Shown: positions 6,716 to 15,880 of the stretch, one piece after another
How the letters are laid out: each line of letters begins with the position of its first letter
Position numbering within the stretch: the first letter of the stretch is position 1
Source of the DNA: Paraburkholderia tagetis
GTDB lineage: Bacteria; Pseudomonadota; Gammaproteobacteria; Burkholderiales; Burkholderiaceae
Length of the DNA stretch: 34,279 nt
Direction: 5' to 3'
NCBI RefSeq assembly: GCF_022213065.1
Contig: NZ_JAKLJA010000061.1
Span: forward strand, 1 to 34,279
Position numbers and translations under genes: made by a program
The notes under the pieces: model-generated
Told to the model about the DNA's origin: nothing
Databases searched by the model: none
The model's input: the letters and a program-made list of their open reading frames with translations, nothing else

Positions 6716-8595
6716 TGAGTGTGCTCGAGATTCCTCGCATTTACTTCAAGGGCAACGTGTCGTGGGACCCGGTGACCAGCAACAACTACCCCGCCAACTA
6801 TGACGAGACGGATTGCACCACCGTCCTGCCGCAGAACCTGCCGACCATCCAGGACGAGGTTCAGGCATTCCGCGATAACGCGGTGGCCCAGATTGGGGCC
6901 AAAGGCAACTGGAACCCGCATGGCACATATCGTTCGTCTTTCTACGAGACGGCCGTCTGCGGGTTCGATCGCGGCCATGGAACGCAAACCGACGATCCGT
7001 TCGCGACCAGCGCAGTGAATTTCACCGGCATGCTTGTCGACCTCGAACCGTTCGGCAGTGTTAGCTCGCAGCTCTATTTCGATTCGATGCTATTCGGAGT
7101 CGAGGGTGGCTACAGCATCCAGTTGCCACGCACGTCGCGGATCACTGCGCGGCAAATCAACTTCGGCCGCAATACGTCCAAACACACCGCGATCGCGGGC
7201 ATCGCGTCGGTCATCTGGACGACCTGCTTCGCAAAGGCGGACGGCCTGCGCATCAACGCACTCGACTCGGGCATTCTCGCCGATTTGCAAAACGCGCTGA
7301 AAGCCGACGACGTGCTGGGCTTGACCGTCCGGTTCAATGCCTATCGGACGATCTACTACGACAACGCGGCACTGACCAACGCATCGCCGGCCATGGCGCA
7401 GGAGGCGCAGCAGCTGGCCGACAAAATCACCGGCGGCGGCTTTCAGCCGAATCCGGCCCGCAGCCTGATCGTCGGCGTAGTGGGCTTGTGGCGCAAGAAC
7501 GAGCCGGTTCACGAACCCGGCGACCGCGCGCTCATTCAGGTAGGGGCGACTCCCGCGGTAGGCACCGCCTCGGCACGCTGCAACGCCGACTCGCTCGTCA
7601 TCGACCTTTCGAATAGCGTGCCGGAAATCGATGTGGCGTTGACGAAGCTGGATCTCGGCAGGCTCTCCGTCGTGGCCGTCGATCAGTCGGGCGCGGTCCA
7701 GCAGGAGTTGGGATCGATTCCGTACAAGTCGTATGACCGTACGGCTTACGAGGCCAGTGCGGGGCTCGTGACCCTGCCGCTCGCGCCCGGTATGGCGCAG
7801 AAAATAGCCGGGCTGAATCTCCAGGTGAATACCGTGCAGGGGCCGATCCTCCTGGAACAGGCGTTTCGTGCGATTCCGCTGATGCCGAACTTCTACGCGG
7901 ACCAGGAAACGTCGACCTCGGCGTCGCTCCAGGTGTACGAGCACGGCGTGCCGGCCGGCAACGGTGTCGCCTTTCAGTTGAATCAGATGTCGTCCGACGG
8001 ATCGAAGGTCGAAAAGAGCATCCCGATGACGACCGACGCCACGGGTATCGCGAAACTATCGTTGTCCACCGCGGCGCCGGGCATCACGGCGTACGTGCCC
8101 AGCTTTCCGTCCCAGACGGTGAGCTCGCTGAACACGCAGCTCGATACCTACATGTATGTGCGCGTGCTGCCCGCCGACTCCAAGATCGCAGCGCTGCCGC
8201 CCACCTGGCCCAATGTGTACAAGTACGTGCTGTCGAACTGGAACGCGATGGCGCCCTGCATGGATAACTGGTTGCGCCTCGACGATCCCGAACAGATACG
8301 TGCGTACACAACCATCATCAAGCGCTTGACCGACCCGGCGGCCTTCGAGCATTTCCGCTTCATGCCGATCACGCGAGACATGAGCGCCGGCATGCGTTCG
8401 CTGTTGTACGCGTGGCTCGATTCGCCGAAGGATCACGCGGCGGAATTGCCGTCGCGCGTGCGTCTGCTGAAGAAGGGATTGCGCACGCAGACAGCGGCCG
8501 CGGTTCAGCAGCCGGAAGAGGTCACCCTTTCCCTGAAGACCATGACGCAAACGGAACTCAGCCGCAGCCTGCGCGGAGGACCCAAAGGCAACTAG
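6715..8595 (+). CDS. VioB N-terminal-like protein (pair 1)
   Basis: About 626 residues, starting SVLEIPRIYFKGN, the way VioB starts (S-x-L-x-x-P-R-I-x-F-x-G). Other blocks that match VioB as I remember it are DDVLGLTVRF (198-207), VGVVGLWRKNE (253-263) and FMPITRDMS (549-557) near the C-terminus. In VioB this region is fused to the ferritin-like domain; here it stops before it. Two ATG codons are adjacent (6712 and 6715); 6715 is seven bases from GGAG (6704-6707) and is preferred. No signal peptide. It presumably works with the ferritin-like partner just upstream as a two-subunit imine-coupling or related oxidative enzyme; this is inferred. Confidence 0.82.
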   Translation: MSVLEIPRIYFKGNVSWDPVTSNNYPANYDETDCTTVLPQNLPTIQDEVQAFRDNAVAQIGAKGNWNPHGTYRSSFYETAVCGFDRGHGTQTDDPFATSAVNFTGMLVDLEPFGSVSSQLYFDSMLFGVEGGYSIQLPRTSRITARQINFGRNTSKHTAIAGIASVIWTTCFAKADGLRINALDSGILADLQNALKADDVLGLTVRFNAYRTIYYDNAALTNASPAMAQEAQQLADKITGGGFQPNPARSLIVGVVGLWRKNEPVHEPGDRALIQVGATPAVGTASARCNADSLVIDLSNSVPEIDVALTKLDLGRLSVVAVDQSGAVQQELGSIPYKSYDRTAYEASAGLVTLPLAPGMAQKIAGLNLQVNTVQGPILLEQAFRAIPLMPNFYADQETSTSASLQVYEHGVPAGNGVAFQLNQMSSDGSKVEKSIPMTTDATGIAKLSLSTAAPGITAYVPSFPSQTVSSLNTQLDTYMYVRVLPADSKIAALPPTWPNVYKYVLSNWNAMAPCMDNWLRLDDPEQIRAYTTIIKRLTDPAAFEHFRFMPITRDMSAGMRSLLYAWLDSPKDHAAELPSRVRLLKKGLRTQTAAAVQQPEEVTLSLKTMTQTELSRSLRGGPKGN

Positions 8596-8679
8596 CGCCT
8601 CACGCCGCTCCCCGCGCTTCTCGTCCACGCAGGACAGGAAGCGCGTTCAACAACATCGGTACGCAATCGACAATGAATC

Positions 8680-9600
8680 ATGGATACCCCGATGCGATTC
8701 GACGCCGCTGAAGCGCTTTCCGCGCTTCTCTGCGCGCGTCTTTCGCACGAAGCAAACACCTTCCGGTCGAGTGCAACGAATGAGATACGCAATGGCGTAT
8801 CGATGCAGCGTCTTGCGCAACTGCTCGCGCTCGCGAGTCGCCACGCTCGTGCCGGCGTCGCGCTGGCGTTGACTCCCGACGAGTTGCGCCCGCTGAACGC
8901 CAGCGTTCCCGGCTGGAATCCGGCGCAGTGGAGCCTGCTGGAAACGCTGCGTATCGCGTTGCTGCTCGCGTCCCCCGACAGTGAGGGCGACGCTTTCCCC
9001 GCGGCGTTCGAACATGGCTTCCAGTTCGCGGACCACGGCGAATCGTGTGCGCTCTACCGTGCGCTACCGCTGCTGCCGCGCGGCGAACGTTTCATCTGGC
9101 GTGCACGCGAGGGCTGTCGCTCCAACATGCGTTCGCTGTTCGAGGCCGTGGCGCTCGACTCGCCCTACCCGGCGCAACACTTCGACGACGTCGCCTGGCG
9201 TCAGCTCGTGATCAAGGCCGTATTCATCGACGCACCGCTCTGGCGCGTCGACGGCCTCGATCGACGGCTCTCCGCCGAGCTTGCGCGGATGGCGCTCGAT
9301 CTCGCCGACGAACGGCGCAGCGCGGGCCGCTCGGTGTCGCCGCAGACATGGCTTTGCCTCGGTCCGTACGCGGGCGAGCGCGGGCTGCGCGCATTGCAGA
9401 AGGAACTGGCCGAAGGCGACGAGCAAGGCAAGCGCGGCGCCCTGCTCGCTATCGCCCGGGCCGGCGCATTGACCGCCGAGCGCCACTGGCTGCGCACCGC
9501 CTTCAACACTCACACGCCCTTCATCGAACAAGCCCGCCAGGACGGCTTCACACAGCGCACATTCCGCTTTCTGTCGCCACTACAAGAGGACCGGTCATGA
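8680..9600 (+). CDS. eboA: EboA family protein
   Basis: A 306-residue, mainly helical soluble protein matching the EboA pattern: a long N-terminal helical part, WNPAQWSLLETLRIALLL near 83-100, FEAVALDSPYPAQHFDDVAWRQLVIKAVF near 150, and a C-terminal WLCLGPYAGERGL/ARAGALTAERH part. EboA is the first gene of the ebo operon, which in cyanobacteria is tied to export of the scytonemin monomer. Its biochemical activity is not known. The gene overlaps the next one by four bases (ATGA, 9597-9600). The ATG at 8680 is the first reasonable start; no strong ribosome binding site is present. Recognition rests partly on the downstream ebo genes. Confidence 0.8.
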   Translation: MDTPMRFDAAEALSALLCARLSHEANTFRSSATNEIRNGVSMQRLAQLLALASRHARAGVALALTPDELRPLNASVPGWNPAQWSLLETLRIALLLASPDSEGDAFPAAFEHGFQFADHGESCALYRALPLLPRGERFIWRAREGCRSNMRSLFEAVALDSPYPAQHFDDVAWRQLVIKAVFIDAPLWRVDGLDRRLSAELARMALDLADERRSAGRSVSPQTWLCLGPYAGERGLRALQKELAEGDEQGKRGALLAIARAGALTAERHWLRTAFNTHTPFIEQARQDGFTQRTFRFLSPLQEDRS

Positions 9601-10493
9601 GATTCTTCGACCCCCACATTCACATCAGCTCGCGCACCACCGACGACTTGCAGGCGATGGCCGCCGCTGGCGTGCGCGCCGTCATCGAACCGGCGTTCTG
9701 GCTCGGGCAGCCGCGCACCAATGTCGGCAGTTTCATCGACTACTTCTCGAGTCTGGTCGGCTGGGAGCGCTTTCGCTGCTCGCAGTTCGGCATCGCGCAT
9801 TACTGTGCGATCGGGCTGAACTCGAAAGAAGCGAACAACGAAAAGCTCGCGCGCGAAGTGCTGGAAGTGATTCCGCAATTCGCGCTGAAGGAAGGCGTCG
9901 TTGCGATCGGCGAGATCGGTTACGACGAGATCACCGAAGCGGAGGATTTCGCTTATCGCGCACAGCTCGATATCGCGCGCGAACACGACATGGTCGTGAT
10001 GGTTCACACGCCGCATCGCGACAAGAAAGGCGGCACGCTGCGTTCGATCGAGGTTGCACGCGAACACGGCATCCCCATGACGAAGCTGGTTATCGATCAT
10101 AACAACGAAGAGACCGTACGCAGCGTGCTCGATTCTGGCGCGTGGGCGGCATTCACGATCTATCCGAACACCAAGATGGGTTCGGAGCGGATGGTCGAGG
10201 TCGTCCGGCAGTACGGGCCGGAACGGATCATCGTCGACAGTTCGGCCGACTGGGGCGTCAGCGATCCGTTGTCGGTGCCGAAAACCGCGCGGCTGATGCT
10301 CGAACGCGGCATTCCGCTCGCCGCTGTCGAAGCGGTCACGTGGGGTAACGCATTGCAGGCGTATGCACAGTCGCAGCAGGTCGACGTCGCCGCGCTGGAC
10401 CAGACGCCGCGGCTCGATCAGCGACAACTATTCGCCGACAACTCGGTTCTTCGCGGTCAAACGCCGCGCGTGGACGAATTCGTTCCCAACTGA
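9597..10493 (+). CDS. eboB: TatD-family metal-dependent hydrolase EboB
   Basis: A 298-residue TIM-barrel hydrolase with the TatD metal site: HIH in FDPHIHIS near the start, E in VVAIGEIGYDE (about 103-109), H in VMVHTPH (about 139), H in KLVIDHNNEE (about 165) and D in IIVDSSADW. The start ATG overlaps the eboA stop, so the start is fixed by coupling rather than by the longer open frame that covers it. In ebo operons this hydrolase accompanies the EboD and EboE proteins; its substrate is unknown. It is probably cytoplasmic, as there is no signal peptide. Confidence 0.9.
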   Translation: MRFFDPHIHISSRTTDDLQAMAAAGVRAVIEPAFWLGQPRTNVGSFIDYFSSLVGWERFRCSQFGIAHYCAIGLNSKEANNEKLAREVLEVIPQFALKEGVVAIGEIGYDEITEAEDFAYRAQLDIAREHDMVVMVHTPHRDKKGGTLRSIEVAREHGIPMTKLVIDHNNEETVRSVLDSGAWAAFTIYPNTKMGSERMVEVVRQYGPERIIVDSSADWGVSDPLSVPKTARLMLERGIPLAAVEAVTWGNALQAYAQSQQVDVAALDQTPRLDQRQLFADNSVLRGQTPRVDEFVPN

Positions 10494-10573
10494 CAGGCCG
10501 CGCCGCCGCCCGTCTTCATCGGTGACGGCTGTGCCACGACGAGACGCAACACGTTTCTCGCACGGAGATCCGC

Positions 10574-11767
10574 ATGCTGGAACATCGCATCGAGCAATCA
10601 TTTGCCGTTCGCTACAGCTATCCGGTCTGCTTCACGCGTCACGCGTTCGAACCGTCCAATACGGTTCTTGCGGACCTGATCCGGCAGCCGGGGCGCGGCC
10701 GCGCGGCGCAAGTGCTGTTCGCGGTGGATTCCGGTCTCGCAGCGGCCCGGCCGGGGCTGCTGCGCGCGATCGAGCACTATGCGCATTCCCATGCCGACAC
10801 GATCGGGCTCGCCGGCCCCGCGTGGATCGTGCGCGGCGGAGAAACGTCGAAGGAGGGACTGCGCGAGGTCGATGCGCTCTATGCGATGGCGCAGGACTTC
10901 GGACTATGCCGGCACAGTTACGTCGTCGCGATCGGCGGCGGCGCGGTGCTCGACGCGGTGGGTTTCGCCGCTGCGACCGCCCATCGGGGCCTGCGGCTCA
11001 TCCGCATGCCCTCGACGGTGCTCGCCCAGAACGACGCCGGCGTCGGCGTGAAGAACGCGGTCAACTGGCACGGCCGGAAGAACTTCGTCGGCACCTTCGT
11101 GCCGCCCTTCGCGGTCGTCAACGACTTCGACCTGCTGAGCGGCGCGCCCACTGCCGACCGGCGCGCGGGCATCGCTGAGGCCGTCAAGGTCGCGCTGATC
11201 CGCGATGCGGACTTTTTCGACGAAATTCACCGCCAGCGGTTCGAGCTCGCCCGCCTCGCCCCTCATGTGCTGGAGCCGCTGATCGTCCGTTGCGCCGAAC
11301 TGCATCTCGCGCAGATTCGCCATGGCGGCGATCCGTTCGAGCATGGCAGCGCCCGCCCGCTCGACTTCGGCCATTGGGTCGCGCACAAGCTCGAGGAGCT
11401 TTCGCATCACCGGTTGCGGCATGGCGAGGCCGTTGCCATCGGCATTGCGGTCGACACGCTGTATTCCCAGCGGCTCGGCATGATCGATTACGCCGATGCA
11501 AGCGCGGTGCTCTCCACGCTGCGCGACATCGGCTTCGTGCTCGACGACGATGCACTCGACGAACTCGACATCGCGCAGGCACTGAGCGAATTTCGCGAGC
11601 ACCTGGGCGGGCAGCTCTGCATCACGCTGCTCGCGCGTATCGGCCAGGGCGTCGAGGTGGACACGATCGACATCGCTGCGATGCATGAATGCATTGCCGC
11701 GTTGCGCACTGGCTGTCCAGCAATGCAGTTGCCTCCACAACCGGTATCACGGGAGGTGGAAGCGTGA
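10574..11767 (+). CDS. eboD: 3-dehydroquinate synthase-like protein EboD
   Basis: A 397-residue member of the sugar-phosphate cyclase superfamily (3-dehydroquinate synthase, 2-epi-5-epi-valiolone synthase and relatives). The NAD-binding GGG motif is in VVAIGGGAVLDAVGF (about 116-130). Metal ligands fit E in AGIAEAVKVAL, H in FGHWVAHKLEELSHHRL and H in LRHGEAVAIG. The ATG follows CGGAG with good spacing. It is 80 bases after eboB and overlaps eboE by four bases (GTGA). Context marks it as the ebo paralogue rather than housekeeping AroB. Its product, a cyclised sugar-derived compound, is unknown. Confidence 0.88.
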   Translation: MLEHRIEQSFAVRYSYPVCFTRHAFEPSNTVLADLIRQPGRGRAAQVLFAVDSGLAAARPGLLRAIEHYAHSHADTIGLAGPAWIVRGGETSKEGLREVDALYAMAQDFGLCRHSYVVAIGGGAVLDAVGFAAATAHRGLRLIRMPSTVLAQNDAGVGVKNAVNWHGRKNFVGTFVPPFAVVNDFDLLSGAPTADRRAGIAEAVKVALIRDADFFDEIHRQRFELARLAPHVLEPLIVRCAELHLAQIRHGGDPFEHGSARPLDFGHWVAHKLEELSHHRLRHGEAVAIGIAVDTLYSQRLGMIDYADASAVLSTLRDIGFVLDDDALDELDIAQALSEFREHLGGQLCITLLARIGQGVEVDTIDIAAMHECIAALRTGCPAMQLPPQPVSREVEA

Positions 11768-12888
11768 GCCGCGACTATCCGCTGACCTACTGCACGAACA
11801 TTCACCCCGGCGAAACGTGGGCGGACGTGCGGCGTAACCTCGAAGACCATGGGCTGCAGGTCAAAAGGCTTTGTTCGCCGGGGGAAGCATTTCCGCTCGG
11901 CCTGCGCCTTTCAGCACAGGCCGCGTTCGAGCTTGACGAAGCCGAAATCCGCCGCTTCACCGACTGGTGCGGCGAGCACGATTGCCATGTGCTGACGCTC
12001 AATGGCTTTCCGTACGGCTCGTTTCATGGCACGGCCGTCAAGGAGAACGTCTATCTGCCCGACTGGCGCAATCCACTGCGGGTGAGCTATACGAAGCGGC
12101 TCGCCGACATCGCCGCGCAGTGGACACCGGGCCATCGGCCCATATCGATCTCGACCGTGCCGGTGGCGTTTCGCGCAGGCTTCGAGCCTTCGCACTGGGC
12201 GATCGTCAGGACTCACCTGTTCGACGTGGCGGCGCATCTCGCGCGCATTCACGAGCGCGGCGGTCCGCTGATCCGCCTCGCAATCGAGCCGGAGCCGTGC
12301 TGCGTGGTCGAGCGAACCGACGAGGCCGTCGCACTGTTCGAGCGCATGGCCTTTCCCGAACCGCTTGCCGCGCATGTTGGTCTGTGCTTCGACTGCTGCC
12401 ATCAGGCCGTGGAATTCGAGGAGCCTGCCGACTGCCTCGCGCAACTGGCAAGCGCCGGCATTCCCATCGCCAAGGTTCAGGTGTCGTCCGCCTTGCGCGC
12501 GCGCGGCAAGGCGGTGGCCGCGCTGCTCCAGTTCGACGAGCCCACGTACCTGCATCAGGCCGTCGTGTTGCGGCGAAACGGCGAGCTCCGACGTTTCACC
12601 GACCTGTCCGGTCTCGCGCGCTGGCTGCAGGAAGGCGAACTGCCCGAAGAGTGCCGCGTCCATTTCCATGTGCCGATCTTTCTGGAGGAACTGGGTGGAA
12701 TCGGCACGACACGCTTCTTTCTCGAGGCGTGCCTGCCGCGATTGCCGGCGGGCACGCCGCTCGAAGTCGAAACGTACAGCTTCGGCGCGCTGCCCCCCGC
12801 CTTGCGCCTCGACTCGCTCGGCGATTCGATCGCGCGCGAACTCAACTGGGTCAGGGAGACGCTCGATGCAGCGCACGGCCGTCATTAA
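11764..12888 (+). CDS. eboE: Metabolite traffic protein EboE (TIM barrel)
   Basis: The GTG start at 11764 sits inside the eboD stop (GTGA). The 374-residue protein begins SRDYPLTYCTNIHPGETW, the typical EboE opening, and has a xylose-isomerase/AP-endonuclease-2-type TIM barrel. Candidate metal ligands are in LAIEPEPCC (around residue 173) and GLCFDCCHQAVEFE (around 206-219). FHVPIFLEELGGIGTT lies near residue 300. It overlaps eboF by 23 bases, which indicates tight coupling. In other bacteria EboE is part of the ebo set used for moving a secondary metabolite; the reaction is not established. Confidence 0.88.
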   Translation: MSRDYPLTYCTNIHPGETWADVRRNLEDHGLQVKRLCSPGEAFPLGLRLSAQAAFELDEAEIRRFTDWCGEHDCHVLTLNGFPYGSFHGTAVKENVYLPDWRNPLRVSYTKRLADIAAQWTPGHRPISISTVPVAFRAGFEPSHWAIVRTHLFDVAAHLARIHERGGPLIRLAIEPEPCCVVERTDEAVALFERMAFPEPLAAHVGLCFDCCHQAVEFEEPADCLAQLASAGIPIAKVQVSSALRARGKAVAALLQFDEPTYLHQAVVLRRNGELRRFTDLSGLARWLQEGELPEECRVHFHVPIFLEELGGIGTTRFFLEACLPRLPAGTPLEVETYSFGALPPALRLDSLGDSIARELNWVRETLDAAHGRH

Positions 12889-14263
12889 CGTGGTCGGTCT
12901 GACCCGCAACCTGATCGGCGAGCACACGCCGCGTCTTGCCGCGTTCGGCCGCGGCGCCGGCGGCGAAATCGCCACCATCGACGCGGTGATGCCTGCCCTC
13001 ACCTGCTCCGCGCAGACGACGTACCTCACCGGCAAGCTGCCGGGCGCGCATGGCATCGTCGGCAACGGCTGGTACTTTCGCGAGCTGGACCAGGTCCTGT
13101 TGTGGCGCCAGAGCAATCGCCTCGTGCAGGCGCCGCGCATCTGGCAACTCGCGCGAGAGCGCGACCCCAGCTTCACGTGCGCGAACACGTTCTGGTGGTA
13201 CGCGATGGCCACGGACGCCGATATCACGCTGACGCCAAGGCCGCTCTATTGCGCGGACGGCCGCAAGCTCCCCGCCTTCTACGCGCAGCCCGCGTCATTG
13301 CGGGATTCGCTGCGCGAGCGGCTCGGCCAGTTTCCGCTCTTCGACTTCTGGGGGCCGCGCACGAGCATACGCTCCAGCCGATGGATCGCGGACGCGGCGC
13401 TCGCGCTCGAGGAAGCCTTCCAGCCCACGCTGAACCTGATCTACCTCCCCCATCTCGACTACTGTCTGCAGCGCGTCGGGCCGCATGCCGATATTGCGGC
13501 CGATCTGCGCGAAATCGACGCCGTGTTCGGCAACCTCAGCGACGCCTTGCAGTCGCGCGGCGTGAGCGTCGTCGTGCTCTCCGAGTACGGCATCATGCCC
13601 GTGCGGCGGCCAGTCCACATCAATCGTGCGTTGCGCGACGCCGGCCTCGTCGAGATCAAGCGCGACCTCGGACGCGACTATCTCGACACCGGCGCTTCGC
13701 GCGCATTTGCCGTGGCCGATCACCAGATCGCCCACGTGTACGTGCGCGACCGGCACGACGTCGCCACGGTGCAGCGCCTGTGCGAGGCGCTACCCGGCGT
13801 CGCAGAAGTGCTGGGCGAATCGGGCAAACGCCATCATGGCATCGCGCATCCGCGTGCCGGCGAGCTCGTGCTGCTGGCCGAGCCCGATAGCTGGTTCACG
13901 TACTACTTCTGGCGCGACGATGCCGCCGCGCCGGACTATGCGCGCACGGTCGACATCCACAGCAAGCCCGGCTACGACCCGGTCGAGCTGTTCATCAATC
14001 CCGCGCTGCGCTTTCCCGCGTTGAAAGTCGCGTCCGTGCTGGCGAGAAAGACGCTGGGCATGCGTTACGTGATGGATGTGATTCCGCTCGACGCGTCGCT
14101 CGTGCGAGGTTCGCACGGCATTCGCACGGCGGACGACGGCGACGCGCCGATCCTCATGAGCTCCGAACGCGGCCGGATTCGCAATGGCAACGTTGCGGCA
14201 ACCGATATCTGTTCCATTTTGCTCGAGCACATCTTCGACCATGAGCACAGTCACGTTGAATAA
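12866..14263 (+). CDS. eboF: Alkaline phosphatase-superfamily protein EboF
   Basis: The start is taken as the ATG at 12866 (MQRTAVINVVGLTRNLIGEH), inside the end of eboE; the open frame extends further upstream only as shadow. The 465-residue protein has the nucleotide pyrophosphatase/phosphodiesterase fold. The catalytic Thr is probably in MPALTCSAQTTYLTGKLPGA (around residue 45); metal-site residues are in LPHLDYCLQRVGPH and, later, KRHHGIAHPRAGE. The usual D-H-G motif is read as VVLSEYGIMP here, which could change metal binding. No signal peptide is apparent. It is the phosphatase/phosphodiesterase member of the ebo set; the substrate is unknown. Confidence 0.87.
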   Translation: MQRTAVINVVGLTRNLIGEHTPRLAAFGRGAGGEIATIDAVMPALTCSAQTTYLTGKLPGAHGIVGNGWYFRELDQVLLWRQSNRLVQAPRIWQLARERDPSFTCANTFWWYAMATDADITLTPRPLYCADGRKLPAFYAQPASLRDSLRERLGQFPLFDFWGPRTSIRSSRWIADAALALEEAFQPTLNLIYLPHLDYCLQRVGPHADIAADLREIDAVFGNLSDALQSRGVSVVVLSEYGIMPVRRPVHINRALRDAGLVEIKRDLGRDYLDTGASRAFAVADHQIAHVYVRDRHDVATVQRLCEALPGVAEVLGESGKRHHGIAHPRAGELVLLAEPDSWFTYYFWRDDAAAPDYARTVDIHSKPGYDPVELFINPALRFPALKVASVLARKTLGMRYVMDVIPLDASLVRGSHGIRTADDGDAPILMSSERGRIRNGNVAATDICSILLEHIFDHEHSHVE

Positions 14264-14978
14264 CCGCATCGGCGCGATCCTCGCGCTGTGCCGCATCAGC
14301 AACCTGCCCACGCTGTGGATGAACGTGCTGACCGCGGCGGTGCTCGCGAACCCGCCCGGCGGCGCACAACGCGTCTACGCCGTGCTGCTGCTCTGCCTTG
14401 CGTTGTCCTGCTTCTATTGCGGCGGCATGGCCCTCAACGATGTTTGCGACCTCGATTACGACAGCGTGCATCAGCGCTTTCGCCCCATCGTCGCAGGACG
14501 CATCACGCTGGCCCAAGCAAGCGCAACCCTCTGCGCGCTGTTCGCGCTCGGCTTCCTGTGCCTCTTCGGCGCGCCGTATCGCGCCGGCGTCGCGGCGGGC
14601 GTGGCGCTGCTCGCGGTCATCTGGTTCTATGACCGGTTTCACAAACGCCATCCGTCCACCGTGCTGGCAATGGCCGGCGCGAGGCTGCTCGCCTATGCCG
14701 TCACTGCCCTGGCGTTGACGGGCACGGTGCCCGGCCTCGTCTGGCTGGCCGGCATCGTGCAGGCCGCCTACATCCTGACGCTGACGTTCGTCGCCCGCTA
14801 CGAAAGCCGCATGCCGAATGGTCGTTATACCTGGCCCGTCGTCCCGTGGCTGCTCGCGGCGATTCCGCTGTGCGATGGCGTCGTGCTGGCCGTGCTCGTG
14901 CACCCTGCCTGGCTCGTCACCGGCGTGGCCGGCATGGCGCTGACCCGCGCGGCGCAGCGTCATGTGCGCGGCGACTGA
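14241..14978 (+). CDS. eboC: UbiA-like prenyltransferase EboC
   Basis: The ATG at 14241 overlaps the end of eboF by 23 bases. The 245-residue integral membrane protein has about seven to eight hydrophobic segments. The prenyl-diphosphate-binding Asp motif of UbiA enzymes is clear: N66-D67-x-x-D70-x-D72-x-D74 in GGMALNDVCDLDYD, followed by FRPIVAGRIT. A second conserved part is WFYDRFHKRHP (128-138). It may attach or carry a prenyl group, or serve as the membrane component of the Ebo system. In many ebo operons eboC is third; here it is last, which is a local rearrangement. Confidence 0.9.
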   Translation: MSTVTLNNRIGAILALCRISNLPTLWMNVLTAAVLANPPGGAQRVYAVLLLCLALSCFYCGGMALNDVCDLDYDSVHQRFRPIVAGRITLAQASATLCALFALGFLCLFGAPYRAGVAAGVALLAVIWFYDRFHKRHPSTVLAMAGARLLAYAVTALALTGTVPGLVWLAGIVQAAYILTLTFVARYESRMPNGRYTWPVVPWLLAAIPLCDGVVLAVLVHPAWLVTGVAGMALTRAAQRHVRGD

Positions 14979-15037
14979 GATTGCGTATACGGCGCGCCGC
15001 CGCGCCAGCCGATTCACTACAAGTAGAGGGAAACGCC

Positions 15038-15817
15038 ATGAGCCCAAACGATGTCCGCACCGTCAGCCTCACCTCGAACTGGTTCATCCGCGCCGGATGC
15101 GAGGAGGCCGCCGACGCCGCGTTGCGCGAACTCGCGCACGACGTCGAGCGCGAGGAACCCGACACGCTGACCTACCTCGTCCACCGCCCCTGGCGCGGCA
15201 CGGAGCCGTTACAGACGCTGCCACCCGTCGATCCGCTGAACGTGCTGTTCTTCGAAACCTACCGCAATGCCGACGCCTTCCAGCGTCACGTAAACGGCCC
15301 CGTCTTCACGAACTTCGTGCAGCATCACGGGAATCTCTTCGTCCAGTCCGACGGCAAGCCTTTCATGACGGTCGATTTCCTCGAAACACGTGCCGGATTC
15401 GTTCGGACAACGCAGATTTCCCCTGTCTCTGGCATGGGCGCCGTCGAGGCGGCAGCCAACCAGCATCCCAGTGTGATGTTCGAGATCATCGCGAGCGACC
15501 AGGCGACGCTCAAGGCGTTCTACAGCGACGTATTCGGCTGGCAATACTCGACCGGCACCGCTGGCTTCGCGTACATCCCGTTCCCGGCGCGCGTCACCCC
15601 GCTGCTGGGCGGCATCGGGCAGACCGAGCCGAACACGCCCGGCTACGAGCCCGGCAAGAACTTCTATCTGCGCGTCGACGACCTCGAGGCCGCGATCGCC
15701 CGCGTGCTCGCGCACGGCGGGCAGCGCTATGTCGATCCCGTCAGCGTGGACGGCTACACGTTCGCGATCGTCAAGGATCCCGAAGGCAACACGATCGGAT
15801 TGATCAAGCCATTCTGA
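15038..15817 (+). CDS. ABM-VOC two-domain protein
   Basis: 259 residues with start ATG after AGAGGG. The N-terminal half (about 5-115) resembles an antibiotic biosynthesis monooxygenase/quinol monooxygenase domain (EEPDTLTYLVHRPW, ending TNFVQHHGNLFVQ). The C-terminal half (about 143-259) is a vicinal-oxygen-chelate (glyoxalase/bleomycin-resistance) domain: MFEIIASDQATLKAFYSDVF, NFYLRVDDLEAAIARV and VKDPEGNTIGLIKPF. The two folds together suggest oxidation or binding of an aromatic intermediate. The gene lies 59 bases after eboC and 63 before the second VioB-like gene, in the same orientation, so it is probably part of the pathway. The exact reaction is unknown. Confidence 0.82.
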   Translation: MSPNDVRTVSLTSNWFIRAGCEEAADAALRELAHDVEREEPDTLTYLVHRPWRGTEPLQTLPPVDPLNVLFFETYRNADAFQRHVNGPVFTNFVQHHGNLFVQSDGKPFMTVDFLETRAGFVRTTQISPVSGMGAVEAAANQHPSVMFEIIASDQATLKAFYSDVFGWQYSTGTAGFAYIPFPARVTPLLGGIGQTEPNTPGYEPGKNFYLRVDDLEAAIARVLAHGGQRYVDPVSVDGYTFAIVKDPEGNTIGLIKPF

Positions 15818-15880
15818 ATACCACCGGAAGCAGAACGCCTGCGATTGCGGCACACCGCGGCATTCCTATCAGGAGAAGAG

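Noticed and set aside
9045..9596. Upstream extension of the EboB frame
   Set aside because: It runs in the shadow of eboA; the HIH motif begins right after the ATG at 9597, which overlaps the eboA stop.
12365..12865. Upstream extension of the EboF frame
   Set aside because: It lies inside eboE and has shadow composition; phosphatase similarity starts at 12866.
11911..13227. 438-residue minus-strand frame opposite eboE/eboF
   Set aside because: Antisense shadow in high-GC DNA; the plus-strand genes have clear family motifs and overlap properly.
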